Source: Polyangiaceae bacterium
Lineage (GTDB): Bacteria > Myxococcota > Polyangia > Polyangiales > Polyangiaceae
Assembly (NCBI GenBank): GCA_025936205.1
Contig: JAICTU010000421.1
Coordinates: 1 to 8,235 of the forward strand
Reading direction: 5' to 3'
DNA: 8,235 nucleotides
Part shown: positions 1-6,539 of the stretch, in pieces
Numbering within the stretch: the first letter of the stretch is position 1
Layout of the letters: every line of letters starts with the position of its first letter
Made by a program: the position numbers and the translations under genes
The notes under the pieces: generated by a model
Seen by the model: only the letters and a program-made list of their open reading frames with translations
Database searches by the model: none
What the model was told of the DNA's origin: nothing

Positions 1-876
1 ATTTGCTATAACTTCATGCCGGTCATCGACTGGACGCGCACGGACCTCGCGTGGCGCGCGCCCGACGGCAGCATCGCGCTGCGCTTCGAGAGTGCTGCCT
101 GGGTGGCGTTCGATGTGTTCATCCTCGAGCGTCCGGGAGCGCGCAGCGAGTACGACGAGAAGCAGCTGGAGTCAGGGCGGCGATACTTCGAGGCGCTGGG
201 CACGCAGGGGCGGGAGCAGCTGATCCGGACGGTGGCGGCAGGGCTGCCCGGAGCGAACGAGAAGGGCTATTCGCTGGAGGGGCTGCGGCGCGAGCTGGAA
301 CGCTGGCAGAGTGTGACGCCGGACCAGCTGCGCAGCCGCCTGGTGGGCTTTCTGAAGGCTGTTGTGCCGGTGTGCGAGCGCTATGATCTGCGGCTCTGTC
401 TCCATCCCGATGATCCGCCGCGGCCGCTGCTCGGTCTGCCGCGCATCGCCAGCTGCCAGATGGACTTCGATGCGCTGTTCGAGGCCGTGCCCAGTCCGGT
501 GAACGGGCTCACGCTGTGCGTGGGGTCGCTCACCGCCGGGCGTCATAACGATGCTTCGGCGCTGGTGCGGCACTTCGCGCCGCGCATCCACTTCGCGCAC
601 CTGCGCACGGTGTTGCTGGAGGAGGACGATTCGTTCGTGGAAGCGGATCATCTCGCCGGTGACGCGAACCTGGTCGACGTGGGGCGCGTGCTGGTGGCCG
701 AGGAGCGGCGGCGCCGCAAGGCTGGTCTTTCGCACGCGGAGATCGCGCTGCGTCCCGATCACGGCCGGGTGCTGGAGGGCGACATCGCCGACCTGCCGGG
801 CTATCCCTGGCTGGGGCGGCTCAAGGCGTTGGCCGAGCTACGCGGCATGTTGACCGCCATCGAGCAGCTGACGTGA
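1..876 (+). CDS. uxuA: D-mannonate dehydratase (UxuA), 5'-truncated by window edge
   Basis: This enzyme dehydrates D-mannonate to 2-keto-3-deoxy-D-gluconate in hexuronate (glucuronate) breakdown in the cytoplasm. The reading frame is open from base 1 (I-C-Y-N-F before the Met at base 16), which matches an internal UxuA segment (YNFMPVxDWTRTD). The true start therefore lies upstream and about 100 residues are missing. Counting from that Met, family signatures are HPDDPP (130-135) followed by GLPRI, LCVGS with Cys168, HLR with His195, DHLAGD (211-216) and RPDHG (246-250). These include the expected metal-binding and catalytic Cys, His and Asp residues. The C-terminus (GRLKALAELRGMLTAIEQ) also fits the family end, so the 3' end is intact. 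The stop TGA at 874-876 overlaps the GTG of the next gene. No other uronate-pathway gene is visible here. The family call is very secure. Confidence 0.96.
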   Translation: MCYNFMPVIDWTRTDLAWRAPDGSIALRFESAAWVAFDVFILERPGARSEYDEKQLESGRRYFEALGTQGREQLIRTVAAGLPGANEKGYSLEGLRRELERWQSVTPDQLRSRLVGFLKAVVPVCERYDLRLCLHPDDPPRPLLGLPRIASCQMDFDALFEAVPSPVNGLTLCVGSLTAGRHNDASALVRHFAPRIHFAHLRTVLLEEDDSFVEADHLAGDANLVDVGRVLVAEERRRRKAGLSHAEIALRPDHGRVLEGDIADLPGYPWLGRLKALAELRGMLTAIEQLT

Positions 877-2300
877 GCACTGCTCGTCGCGCCCCTCCCA
901 AGCCGGATCGTCGCCCCCCGCGCGCTGGAAAATCCGGCGGCGCAAGACCCGGCGGCGGCAAGCCGGGCGGCGGCAGGCCCCCTCCGCGTCCGGTGCCCGA
1001 GCGCGAGCAAGGGGGCCAGCGGCGTCCCTTGTCACACGTGGGCGGCCGCATCGAGCGGCTCGAGGGGCCCGACGCGCTGACCGCCGTGATCCGGCGCTGT
1101 CTGAGCGTGCACCCGGAGCGCGGCGTGCGCGATCACGTGCACGGATTCCACAGCTATCCGGCGCGCCTGCATCCGGGCACGGCGGCGCGCCTGATTCAGG
1201 AGCTGGCGCCCGAGCGCGGCAAGGTCGCCGATCCGTTCTGCGGCTGCGGCACCGTGCTGATCGAAGCGCGGCGGCTGGGGCGCACGGCGCTCGGTCTGGA
1301 TCTGAACCCGCTCGCCGTGCGGCTCACGCGCTTCAAGGCGAACCCGCTCGACGCCGCGCAGCGCGATGAGCTGATGGAGGCGGCGCTGCGCGTGGCCGAG
1401 GGTGCCGAAGATCGCCGCACCGAGCAGGCAGGTCCCACACGCCAGTACTCGCCCGAGGAGCGCGCCGAGTTCGACATTCACGTGCTGCTCGAGCTGGACG
1501 GGCTCGCGCACGGCATCCGGCAGGAGCCGCAAGGGCCGATCCGGCGCGCGCTCTTGCTGGCCCTGTCGTCCATCTTCAGCAAGGTGGCGCGCCAGCCCAG
1601 TGCCGATCGCCCTCAAAACAAACAGCCGAACAAGCGCCCGCCGGGCAAGGAAACCAGCGGCAAGCGCCCGGCGATCACGGAACCGAGCAACAAGCGCTTG
1701 CCGAGCGGCTTCACCTTGCGCTTCTTCGTCCGGCGCGTGGAGGAGCTGGTGGGGCAGCTCGAGGACTACGAGTCATTGCTGCCGCCCGGTGCGCCCAAAA
1801 TCGAGTGCAAGGAGGGCGATGCGCGTCAGCTGGATCAGCTGGGCTGGCGCGACGTGGATCTGGTGATCAGCTCGCCTCCGTACCCGGGGGTGCTCGACTA
1901 TGCGGACTACCATCGCACGCGGCTGCTCTGGCTGGGGCTGGATGCCGGCGATTTCGAACGCAAGGAGCTGGGCTCGCGCCGCGCGCTGCAGCGGCTGGAT
2001 CACGCGGCGGCGGCGGCGCGCTGGGAGCAGGATTTCACGTGCGTGCTGGAGGCGTTGAAGGGCACGCTCGCGCCCGCCGGGCTTGCAGCGCTGGTGCTGG
2101 CGGACTCGATGCTCGCCGGGGAGCCCTATCCCGCGGACGAGGTGGTGGAGCGTTGCGGCGCGCGCGCAGGCCTGCGCGTGGTCGCGCGTGGCAGTCAGCG
2201 GCGGCCACATTTTCACGCCGATAGCGCCGCCGCGTTTGGGCGCAGGCCGCGCTATGAGCACTTATTGTTGCTCGGTGCGGCAGCCCGCCGCGGCGACTGA
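873..2300 (+). CDS. Predicted DNA methyltransferase (N6-adenine/N4-cytosine type), orphan
   Basis: This is a 475-residue SAM-dependent methyltransferase, probably acting on DNA. The segment HGFHSYPARLHP (90-101) resembles the HxYPAxxxP lead-in of DNA methylases. SAM-binding motif I is DPFCGCGT (120-127), followed by LDLNP (142-146). Catalytic motif IV is SSPPYP (333-338), followed by LDYADYHRTRLLWLGLD. The order (SAM site, then a long middle, then SPPY) is like the alpha arrangement. The N-terminus (1-52) is a basic Gly/Pro/Arg-rich disordered tail. A second low-complexity insert rich in Asn, Lys and Pro occupies 247-279. The GTG start overlaps the uxuA stop (GTGA), so translational coupling is likely. 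No restriction enzyme lies beside it. An RNA (Trm11-like) methyltransferase is the alternative, but no THUMP domain is visible. The recognition sequence cannot be read from the protein. Confidence 0.85.
   Translation: MSTARRAPPKPDRRPPRAGKSGGARPGGGKPGGGRPPPRPVPEREQGGQRRPLSHVGGRIERLEGPDALTAVIRRCLSVHPERGVRDHVHGFHSYPARLHPGTAARLIQELAPERGKVADPFCGCGTVLIEARRLGRTALGLDLNPLAVRLTRFKANPLDAAQRDELMEAALRVAEGAEDRRTEQAGPTRQYSPEERAEFDIHVLLELDGLAHGIRQEPQGPIRRALLLALSSIFSKVARQPSADRPQNKQPNKRPPGKETSGKRPAITEPSNKRLPSGFTLRFFVRRVEELVGQLEDYESLLPPGAPKIECKEGDARQLDQLGWRDVDLVISSPPYPGVLDYADYHRTRLLWLGLDAGDFERKELGSRRALQRLDHAAAAARWEQDFTCVLEALKGTLAPAGLAALVLADSMLAGEPYPADEVVERCGARAGLRVVARGSQRRPHFHADSAAAFGRRPRYEHLLLLGAAARRGD
948..977 (+). 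repeat. 15-bp coding tandem repeat (PGGGK/PGGGR)
   Basis: Two adjacent 15-base units, 948-962 and 963-977, differ at two positions and encode PGGGK and PGGGR in the basic tail of the methyltransferase. The GGC codons also form short runs on both sides. The repeat looks like local slippage growth of a disordered tail. Confidence 0.8.
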
Positions 2301-2473
2301 GACGTCGCGGTGTGCACGAGCGGGGCTGCTGGTGCAGGCCTCACTCGAGCCTATCGGTGAGCTCGCATGATGTGCCGACGCTGCCCACAGCAGGGGAGCG
2401 GCGCACACGGAACTGCTCGCGGCGTCCGCGTCGTGCTTGACCTGCTCGGGTGCTGCGGCGAGAGAATACTGGC

Positions 2474-3709
2474 GTGGGGCAGGGTTGGGTCTCCGTCGCC
2501 CGCAGCGCGCGCGTGCGCTGGCGGGCCTTGCTCGGGCTCGCTGCTGGGCTCTGGGCGGGGTCGAGCGCGGCTCAGGACGATGCATCTTCGCTGACAGCGC
2601 CGGTCGAGCTGCACGCGTTCGTGAGTCAGGGTTTCATCCTGAGCGCGAAGAACGAGTACCTGGCCAACTCCAAGCGCGGCAGCCTCGAGTTCTCCGAGGC
2701 AGGGTTCAATGTGACGAAGCCGCTGCCGGAGAACTTGCGTCTCGGAGTGCAGCTGTTCGCGCATGACCTGGGGCCGTTCGGCAACTTCGAGCCGCAGTTC
2801 GACTGGTACTATCTCGACTGGCGTCCACGCGACTGGTTCGGCATTCGCGTCGGGCGCCTCAAGGTGCCGTTCGGCTTGTACAACGAGCTGAACGATATCG
2901 ATGCGGCGCGCGTGCCGATCTTGCTCCCGCAGTCGATCTATCAAGCAGATCATCGCGAATACTTGTTCGCCTTGGCCGGCGGTGAGCTGTACGGCGACCT
3001 GAACCTCGGGGACGCAGGTTCGCTCGAGCTTCGTGCCTACGGCGGGACGCTTCCAGGGCAGCTGCCGGGGAGCAAGCCCGGGCTGACGGTCACGCGCTCG
3101 GCCGTGCCCTACGTGTACGGAGCGCGAGCGCTCTGGTCAACGCCGCTCGACGGCTTGGTTGCCGGCTTCAGCGCGCAGGCGGTTCGTTTCGATTGGGATG
3201 TCACGCTCGATCCAGCGCTGGTCAGCTTTCTGGAGCCGAGGGGGCTGCTGCCGCCGGGCTTGACATACCCGATGCTGGTCCAGTTTCGTGTGCCGCGCTG
3301 GGTCGCGTCGCTGCAATACGCGGCGCACGATCTGGATTTCTCCGCGGAATATAGCCGCTGGACGGGGCAATTTCACAGCCCCGCGCCAGCGCTCTTTCCG
3401 CCGCACATCGTCAATGAGCGCTACTACGCGATGGCGTCGTACCACTTGGCTTCCTGGTTCACGCCCGGTCTCTACTATTCGGGATACTTCGTGAACGTGG
3501 AGCAGCGCCACGGCCGCCAGAACTACCAGCACGATCTCGCCATCACGACCCGCTATGACCTGACGGACCACTGGCTGTTGAAGCTCGAAGGTCACCTGAT
3601 GTTCGGTACGGCGGCGCTGGACAATCGACAGCTGAACAGCGGCGCGGAGCAGAAGGACCTCGCGCCGACCTGGGGTGTCTTGCTGGTCAAGACGACCGCC
3701 TACTTCTAG
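2474..3709 (+). CDS. Outer-membrane porin-like beta-barrel protein
   Basis: This is a predicted exported beta-barrel of 411 residues. The signal peptide has a basic n-region (RSARVRWR), a Leu/Ala-rich core and an SAA|QDD cleavage site near residue 33. The mature part is rich in alternating aromatic strands, and the last residue is Phe (TTAYF), the usual signature for BAM-dependent outer-membrane proteins. A conserved-looking block at about 110-143 (DWYYLD, GIRVGRLKVPFGLYNE) resembles phosphate-selective-porin-like proteins of other Proteobacteria. Substrate is not deducible. A GTG at 2450 is also in frame. I prefer the GTG at 2474 because GAGAG (2460-2464) sits at a suitable distance, while nothing precedes 2450. 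The gap 2301-2473 holds no gene and no convincing promoter. The PstS-like gene starts 12 bases after the stop, so the two are probably co-transcribed and work together. Confidence 0.85.
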   Translation: MGQGWVSVARSARVRWRALLGLAAGLWAGSSAAQDDASSLTAPVELHAFVSQGFILSAKNEYLANSKRGSLEFSEAGFNVTKPLPENLRLGVQLFAHDLGPFGNFEPQFDWYYLDWRPRDWFGIRVGRLKVPFGLYNELNDIDAARVPILLPQSIYQADHREYLFALAGGELYGDLNLGDAGSLELRAYGGTLPGQLPGSKPGLTVTRSAVPYVYGARALWSTPLDGLVAGFSAQAVRFDWDVTLDPALVSFLEPRGLLPPGLTYPMLVQFRVPRWVASLQYAAHDLDFSAEYSRWTGQFHSPAPALFPPHIVNERYYAMASYHLASWFTPGLYYSGYFVNVEQRHGRQNYQHDLAITTRYDLTDHWLLKLEGHLMFGTAALDNRQLNSGAEQKDLAPTWGVLLVKTTAYF

Positions 3710-3721
3710 AGGGCAAGGGCG

Positions 3722-4204
3722 GTGAAGGGCACGCAACAGATGCGATCGAAGGCGCAGAGAAAGGGCAAGCAGCGGCGCGCAGCGCTCGCCGTATTGCTCG
3801 CACTCTCGTTCATTGCCATCGGTTGGGCTGCGGCGGCACCGCCGCCGGGCTTTGTCGTCATCGCTCATCCCAGCAATCCGGCGCTCAGCGTGGAGCGCGC
3901 GTTCCTGGCCGACGCCTTCCTCAAGAAGACCACGCGCTGGTCCGACGAGACGCTCATCTATCCCGTCGATCAGGGCCCTGACTCCGGCTGCCGACAGCGT
4001 TTCTCCGAGCAGGTCTTGCGCCGCTCGGTGTTCGCTGTGCGCAGCTACTGGCAGCAGCGCATCTTCGCCGGTCGCGGGCTGCCGCCACCGGAGCTGGAGT
4101 CCGACGAGGCCGTGCTGCGCTACGTGCGCGACCGTCCAGGCGCGGTCGGTTACGTCTCCGACCGCGCCGAGCTCGGCGGCGTCAAGGCGTTGAGCGTGCG
4201 CTGA
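3722..4204 (+). CDS. Small exported PstS-like (phosphate-type) substrate-binding protein
   Basis: This is a 160-residue single-domain periplasmic protein. It has a basic n-region (to residue 19), a hydrophobic core at 20-38 and a cleavage site in the AAAAP stretch at about 36-40. The mature part begins FVVIAHPSNP and continues with VERAFLADAFLKKTTRW, PVDQGPDS, FSEQVLRRS, YWQQRIFAGRGLPPPELESD and the end RPGAVGYVSDRA. This pattern belongs to the short PBP-like proteins annotated as phosphate ABC transporter substrate-binding proteins. They are about half the length of real PstS and usually lack transporter partners, as here: no permease or ATPase is present. A GTG start at 3722 has AGAGGG (3708-3713) eight bases upstream. 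An ATG at 3740 is a possible alternative. It is in an operon with the porin-like gene and probably delivers or senses a ligand that passes through it. The ligand is unknown; phosphate is not shown. Confidence 0.86.
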   Translation: MKGTQQMRSKAQRKGKQRRAALAVLLALSFIAIGWAAAAPPPGFVVIAHPSNPALSVERAFLADAFLKKTTRWSDETLIYPVDQGPDSGCRQRFSEQVLRRSVFAVRSYWQQRIFAGRGLPPPELESDEAVLRYVRDRPGAVGYVSDRAELGGVKALSVR

Positions 4205-4207
4205 GCG

Positions 4208-5104
4208 TCAGGCCCGGTACTTCTCGATGAAGTACTTCAGGTGCGAGGTGATCTGTTCCGCGGACGTGAACTCCAGCGCGAAGTGTTCGCGGATCTTGGA
4301 CAGATCGAACAAGCAGGGAGTGCCGGGTTCGCCTTCGACCACCACCTTGCTCTTCGACCCGCACAGGCGCACGGCCTCTTCGGCCACGGCCTGCCAGGTC
4401 ACGAAGGGCGTGGCGAGCCCGAAGTACACCTCGCGGCTGCGCGTCGAGTCCAGCACTGCATGATACAGCCGGGCCAGGTCGCCCGCCCACACGAACTGCG
4501 TGCCGTCGCCCTTTTTTAGCCGGATTTCCTGGCCGGAGAGGGCCTTCTTCACGATCTCGTTGAAGCGCTGATCGGGTTGCGTCGGGGCGCCTTCCGTTGC
4601 CGGGTTGCCGAAGGTGTAGCCCGGACGAATCACGTTACAGCGCATGCCGGTCTTGGCACCAACCGCCATCACATAGGCCTCGGAAGCGGCCTTGGTCGCT
4701 CCGTAGTAGTCGCTCGGACGCACCGGATCGGCTTCGCTCATGCGCGACCAGAAGCCACCGAGCGCCGCCGTGGAAGAGGTGTAGATGAAGTGTTTCACGC
4801 CCGCTTGCACGCTCGCCTCCAGCAAGCCGACGGTCGCCTGCGTGTCGCGCTCCAGCATCGCGAGCGGGGTGTCGCCCCAGCCGAGGGCCACGTGGACGCA
4901 GGCCTCGCAACCCTCCAGGTGCTGCGCGATGAGCTTGCCGTCGTAGAGCGTCGCGGACACGCGCCGCACGCGTGGATGGCTGGAAAGGGACGGCGTTTTT
5001 TCGGGATTTCGCGCGATCACCACCAGGTCGTGCCCCGCCTGGAGCAGGCGGTAGGCGACGTGAGAGCCGATGAACCCGGTGGCGCCGGTCATGAAGATTC
5101 GCAT
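4208..5104 (-). CDS. NAD(P)-dependent epimerase/dehydratase (extended SDR family)
   Basis: This is a cytoplasmic extended short-chain dehydrogenase/reductase of 298 residues. The N-terminal Rossmann site is TGATGFIGSHV with glycines 7, 10 and 13. The catalytic Ser/Thr lies in YTSST (108-112) and the YxxxK pair is Tyr134/Lys138 (YYGATK). The segment NVIRPGYTFG (157-166) is the usual post-catalytic strand of UDP-glucose-4-epimerase-like proteins. The substrate cannot be told: nucleotide sugar, sugar lactone or another carbonyl are all possible. The ATG at 5104-5102 starts two codons before the first beta strand. The frame stays open upstream to about 5383, but that extension lies antisense to the regulator gene and has no family character. 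No Shine-Dalgarno site is visible. It converges on the PstS-like gene with 3 bases between the stops and diverges from the regulator. Confidence 0.92.
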   Translation of the reverse strand: MRIFMTGATGFIGSHVAYRLLQAGHDLVVIARNPEKTPSLSSHPRVRRVSATLYDGKLIAQHLEGCEACVHVALGWGDTPLAMLERDTQATVGLLEASVQAGVKHFIYTSSTAALGGFWSRMSEADPVRPSDYYGATKAASEAYVMAVGAKTGMRCNVIRPGYTFGNPATEGAPTQPDQRFNEIVKKALSGQEIRLKKGDGTQFVWAGDLARLYHAVLDSTRSREVYFGLATPFVTWQAVAEEAVRLCGSKSKVVVEGEPGTPCLFDLSKIREHFALEFTSAEQITSHLKYFIEKYRA

Positions 5105-5198
5105 GGTCGGAGCAGGGTAGCGACGGCGGCCTGGCGCGTGCAAGCACCCGGGAGAAAAACATGCCAGCAGCCTTAGGCCACGTGTCAGCCACGCCGTA

Positions 5199-5241
5199 GT
5201 CCGGGTGGGGAGGAGGGCGCGAGCCGCAGCCCGGACCTCCC
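5199..5241 (+). promoter_or_regulatory. Alternative hairpins enclosing a GGAGGAGG tract before the HDOD gene
   Basis: GTCCGGG (5199-5205) is exactly complementary to CCCGGAC (5230-5236). Shifted by a few bases, GGGAGG (5208-5213) is complementary to CCTCCC (5236-5241). The second pairing would bury the purine tract GGGGAGGAGGG (5207-5217), which looks like a strong ribosome-binding site. No in-frame start lies at a normal distance after the tract: GTG 5205 is before it and GTG 5256 is about 40 bases after it. A regulatory role is inference only. In GC-rich DNA such pairings can arise by chance. Confidence 0.3.
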
Positions 5242-5255
5242 GCTGTGGTGATCGA

Positions 5256-6473
5256 GTGTCCGAGCCGAGTCCGACCGCATCTGCGCCCGCCGCCCCACCC
5301 GCGGTGTGCGTGGTCGAGCCCGACGCCGAGTTCGCTGCGCGCCTGGCACGCGTGGGCACGGAGCAGCGCGCGGAAGTCGTCACGTTCGAGAGCTCGCGCA
5401 GCGCCCTGGAGCACCTTGCGACCCAGCGTTGCGACCTGATCCTGGCCGGCGACGGGCTGGAGGAGCCGAGTTGCCCGGCGTTGCTGCGCCGCGTCCAGAA
5501 CGAGCACCCGGAGGTGCTGCGGGTCGTGCTCAGCGACCGTGACGGGGTCGAGGTGTTTCGGCGCGTGCCCTACGCGCACCAGTTCTTCCGGCGCACGGCC
5601 GCGCCCGCTGCGCTCGAGGCCGCGCTCGCGCAGTGTCTGGCGCTGCGCTCGTTGGTCCAACGCCCACAGCTGCGCGCGCTGGTGTCTTCCAGCAATCGGC
5701 TGCCGGCTGCGCCCAAGCTGTACGCGCAGTTGATCGATCTGCTGGCAGATCCGAAATGCTCGATGGTGAAAGTGGTCGACGTGATCCAGCGCGACCTCGG
5801 CATGTCCACCCGGCTGATGCAGCTGGTTTCATCGGCATTTTTCGGGCTCTCGACGCAGATCCAGAGCCTTGGAGCCTGCATCGGTTACCTCGGTCTGAAC
5901 GCGGTCCGCTCGCTGGTGCTGTCGGCCGAGATCAGCCAGCTGTATCCCGCGACGGTGCCCGGCTTCTCGTCGGAGACGGTCCACGCTCGCGGGCTCGCCA
6001 CTTCGCGGCTGGCGCGGCGCCTCGCACCCGGGATGGTGGACGAAGGCCAGGCCTTCGTGGCGGGCCTGCTGCACGGCGTCGGCCAGCTCGTGCTGGCCTC
6101 GCGCGCGCCGGACGGCTTTGCGGAAACACTGGTGCTCGCCGAGGAGCGCGAGCTCACGCTGACGGCCGCGCAGCTCGAGGTGTTCGGCGCGACCGACGCG
6201 CAGGTGGCGGCCTATCTGCTCGCGCTCTGGGGGCAGCCCATCGACATCGTCAGCGCGATCGCCAACCAGGACACGCCCGAGCGCGTCGATGTTCGGACGC
6301 CCGGAATGGCAACGCTGATCTACATCAGCAAGCGGCTCGCTCAGAACCCGGCCATGCCGCTCGGCGATGACCCCGCGTCTGCGGCGCAGCTGAACACGGC
6401 GTTCCTGACGCAGGTCGGCGCGCTCGAGAAGCTGACGAGCTGGCGCGCGGTGGCAAGCCGCGTCGGTTGCTGA
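5256..6473 (+). CDS. Degenerate receiver-HDOD signalling protein
   Basis: This is a cytoplasmic signalling protein of 405 residues from GTG 5256 (422 from GTG 5205, also in frame). A Pro/Ala-rich start precedes a receiver-like domain (about 17-130) and an HDOD domain (about 141-333). The receiver seems inactive or altered. Where CheY-type domains read LVxD, this one reads LILAGD, placing Gly65 at the phosphoacceptor position with Asp66 next to it. The switch Lys-Pro is replaced by Arg-Thr (FFRRTA). The HDOD part has IQRDLGMSTRLMQLVSSAFFG, IGYLGLNAVRSL and the core AGLLHGVGQLVL, where the usual HD is HG. HDOD domains are generally non-catalytic scaffolds in regulation, so HG need not abolish function. 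The start is uncertain: SEPSP after GTG 5256 looks natural but its ribosome site is weak. The quinone oxidoreductase follows after 66 bases. Confidence 0.9.
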   Translation: MSEPSPTASAPAAPPAVCVVEPDAEFAARLARVGTEQRAEVVTFESSRSALEHLATQRCDLILAGDGLEEPSCPALLRRVQNEHPEVLRVVLSDRDGVEVFRRVPYAHQFFRRTAAPAALEAALAQCLALRSLVQRPQLRALVSSSNRLPAAPKLYAQLIDLLADPKCSMVKVVDVIQRDLGMSTRLMQLVSSAFFGLSTQIQSLGACIGYLGLNAVRSLVLSAEISQLYPATVPGFSSETVHARGLATSRLARRLAPGMVDEGQAFVAGLLHGVGQLVLASRAPDGFAETLVLAEERELTLTAAQLEVFGATDAQVAAYLLALWGQPIDIVSAIANQDTPERVDVRTPGMATLIYISKRLAQNPAMPLGDDPASAAQLNTAFLTQVGALEKLTSWRAVASRVGC

Positions 6474-6539
6474 AGCAGGGGCTCACGCTCCCCGGGGATG
6501 CACTATCCCGCTTCTGTCGCGTCGTTTATCGTGCGCCGC

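Noticed and set aside
172..762. 196-residue minus-strand frame inside uxuA
   Set aside because: Antisense shadow of a clearly conserved gene; composition is typical of high-GC spurious frames.
1032..1616. 194-residue minus-strand frame inside the methyltransferase
   Set aside because: Antisense to the conserved SAM-binding region; Arg/Ala/Gln-rich without motifs.
2437..2467. Possible sigma-70 promoter, TTGACC with GAGAAT
   Set aside because: The spacer is 19 bases, the -10 matches 4 of 6, and it would make the porin message nearly leaderless; too weak to annotate.
3137..3868. 243-residue minus-strand frame across the porin and PstS-like genes
   Set aside because: It spans two well-supported genes on the other strand and shows no domain.
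5105..5383. N-terminal extension of the minus-strand SDR frame
   Set aside because: It runs antisense to the receiver domain of the HDOD gene, has no family character, and the Rossmann fold starts cleanly at the ATG at 5104.
4635..5660. 341-residue minus-strand frame in a second reading frame over the SDR and HDOD genes
   Set aside because: It is a frame-shifted shadow of the SDR on the same strand and antisense to the HDOD gene; Arg-rich, no motif.
5633..6370. 245-residue plus frame within the HDOD gene
   Set aside because: Out-of-frame shadow of the HDOD coding sequence, Arg/Ala/Gly-rich with no family resemblance.
6495..6509. GGGAT/ATCCC hairpin between the HDOD gene and qor
   Set aside because: A 5-bp stem without a T-run; expected by chance at this GC content.
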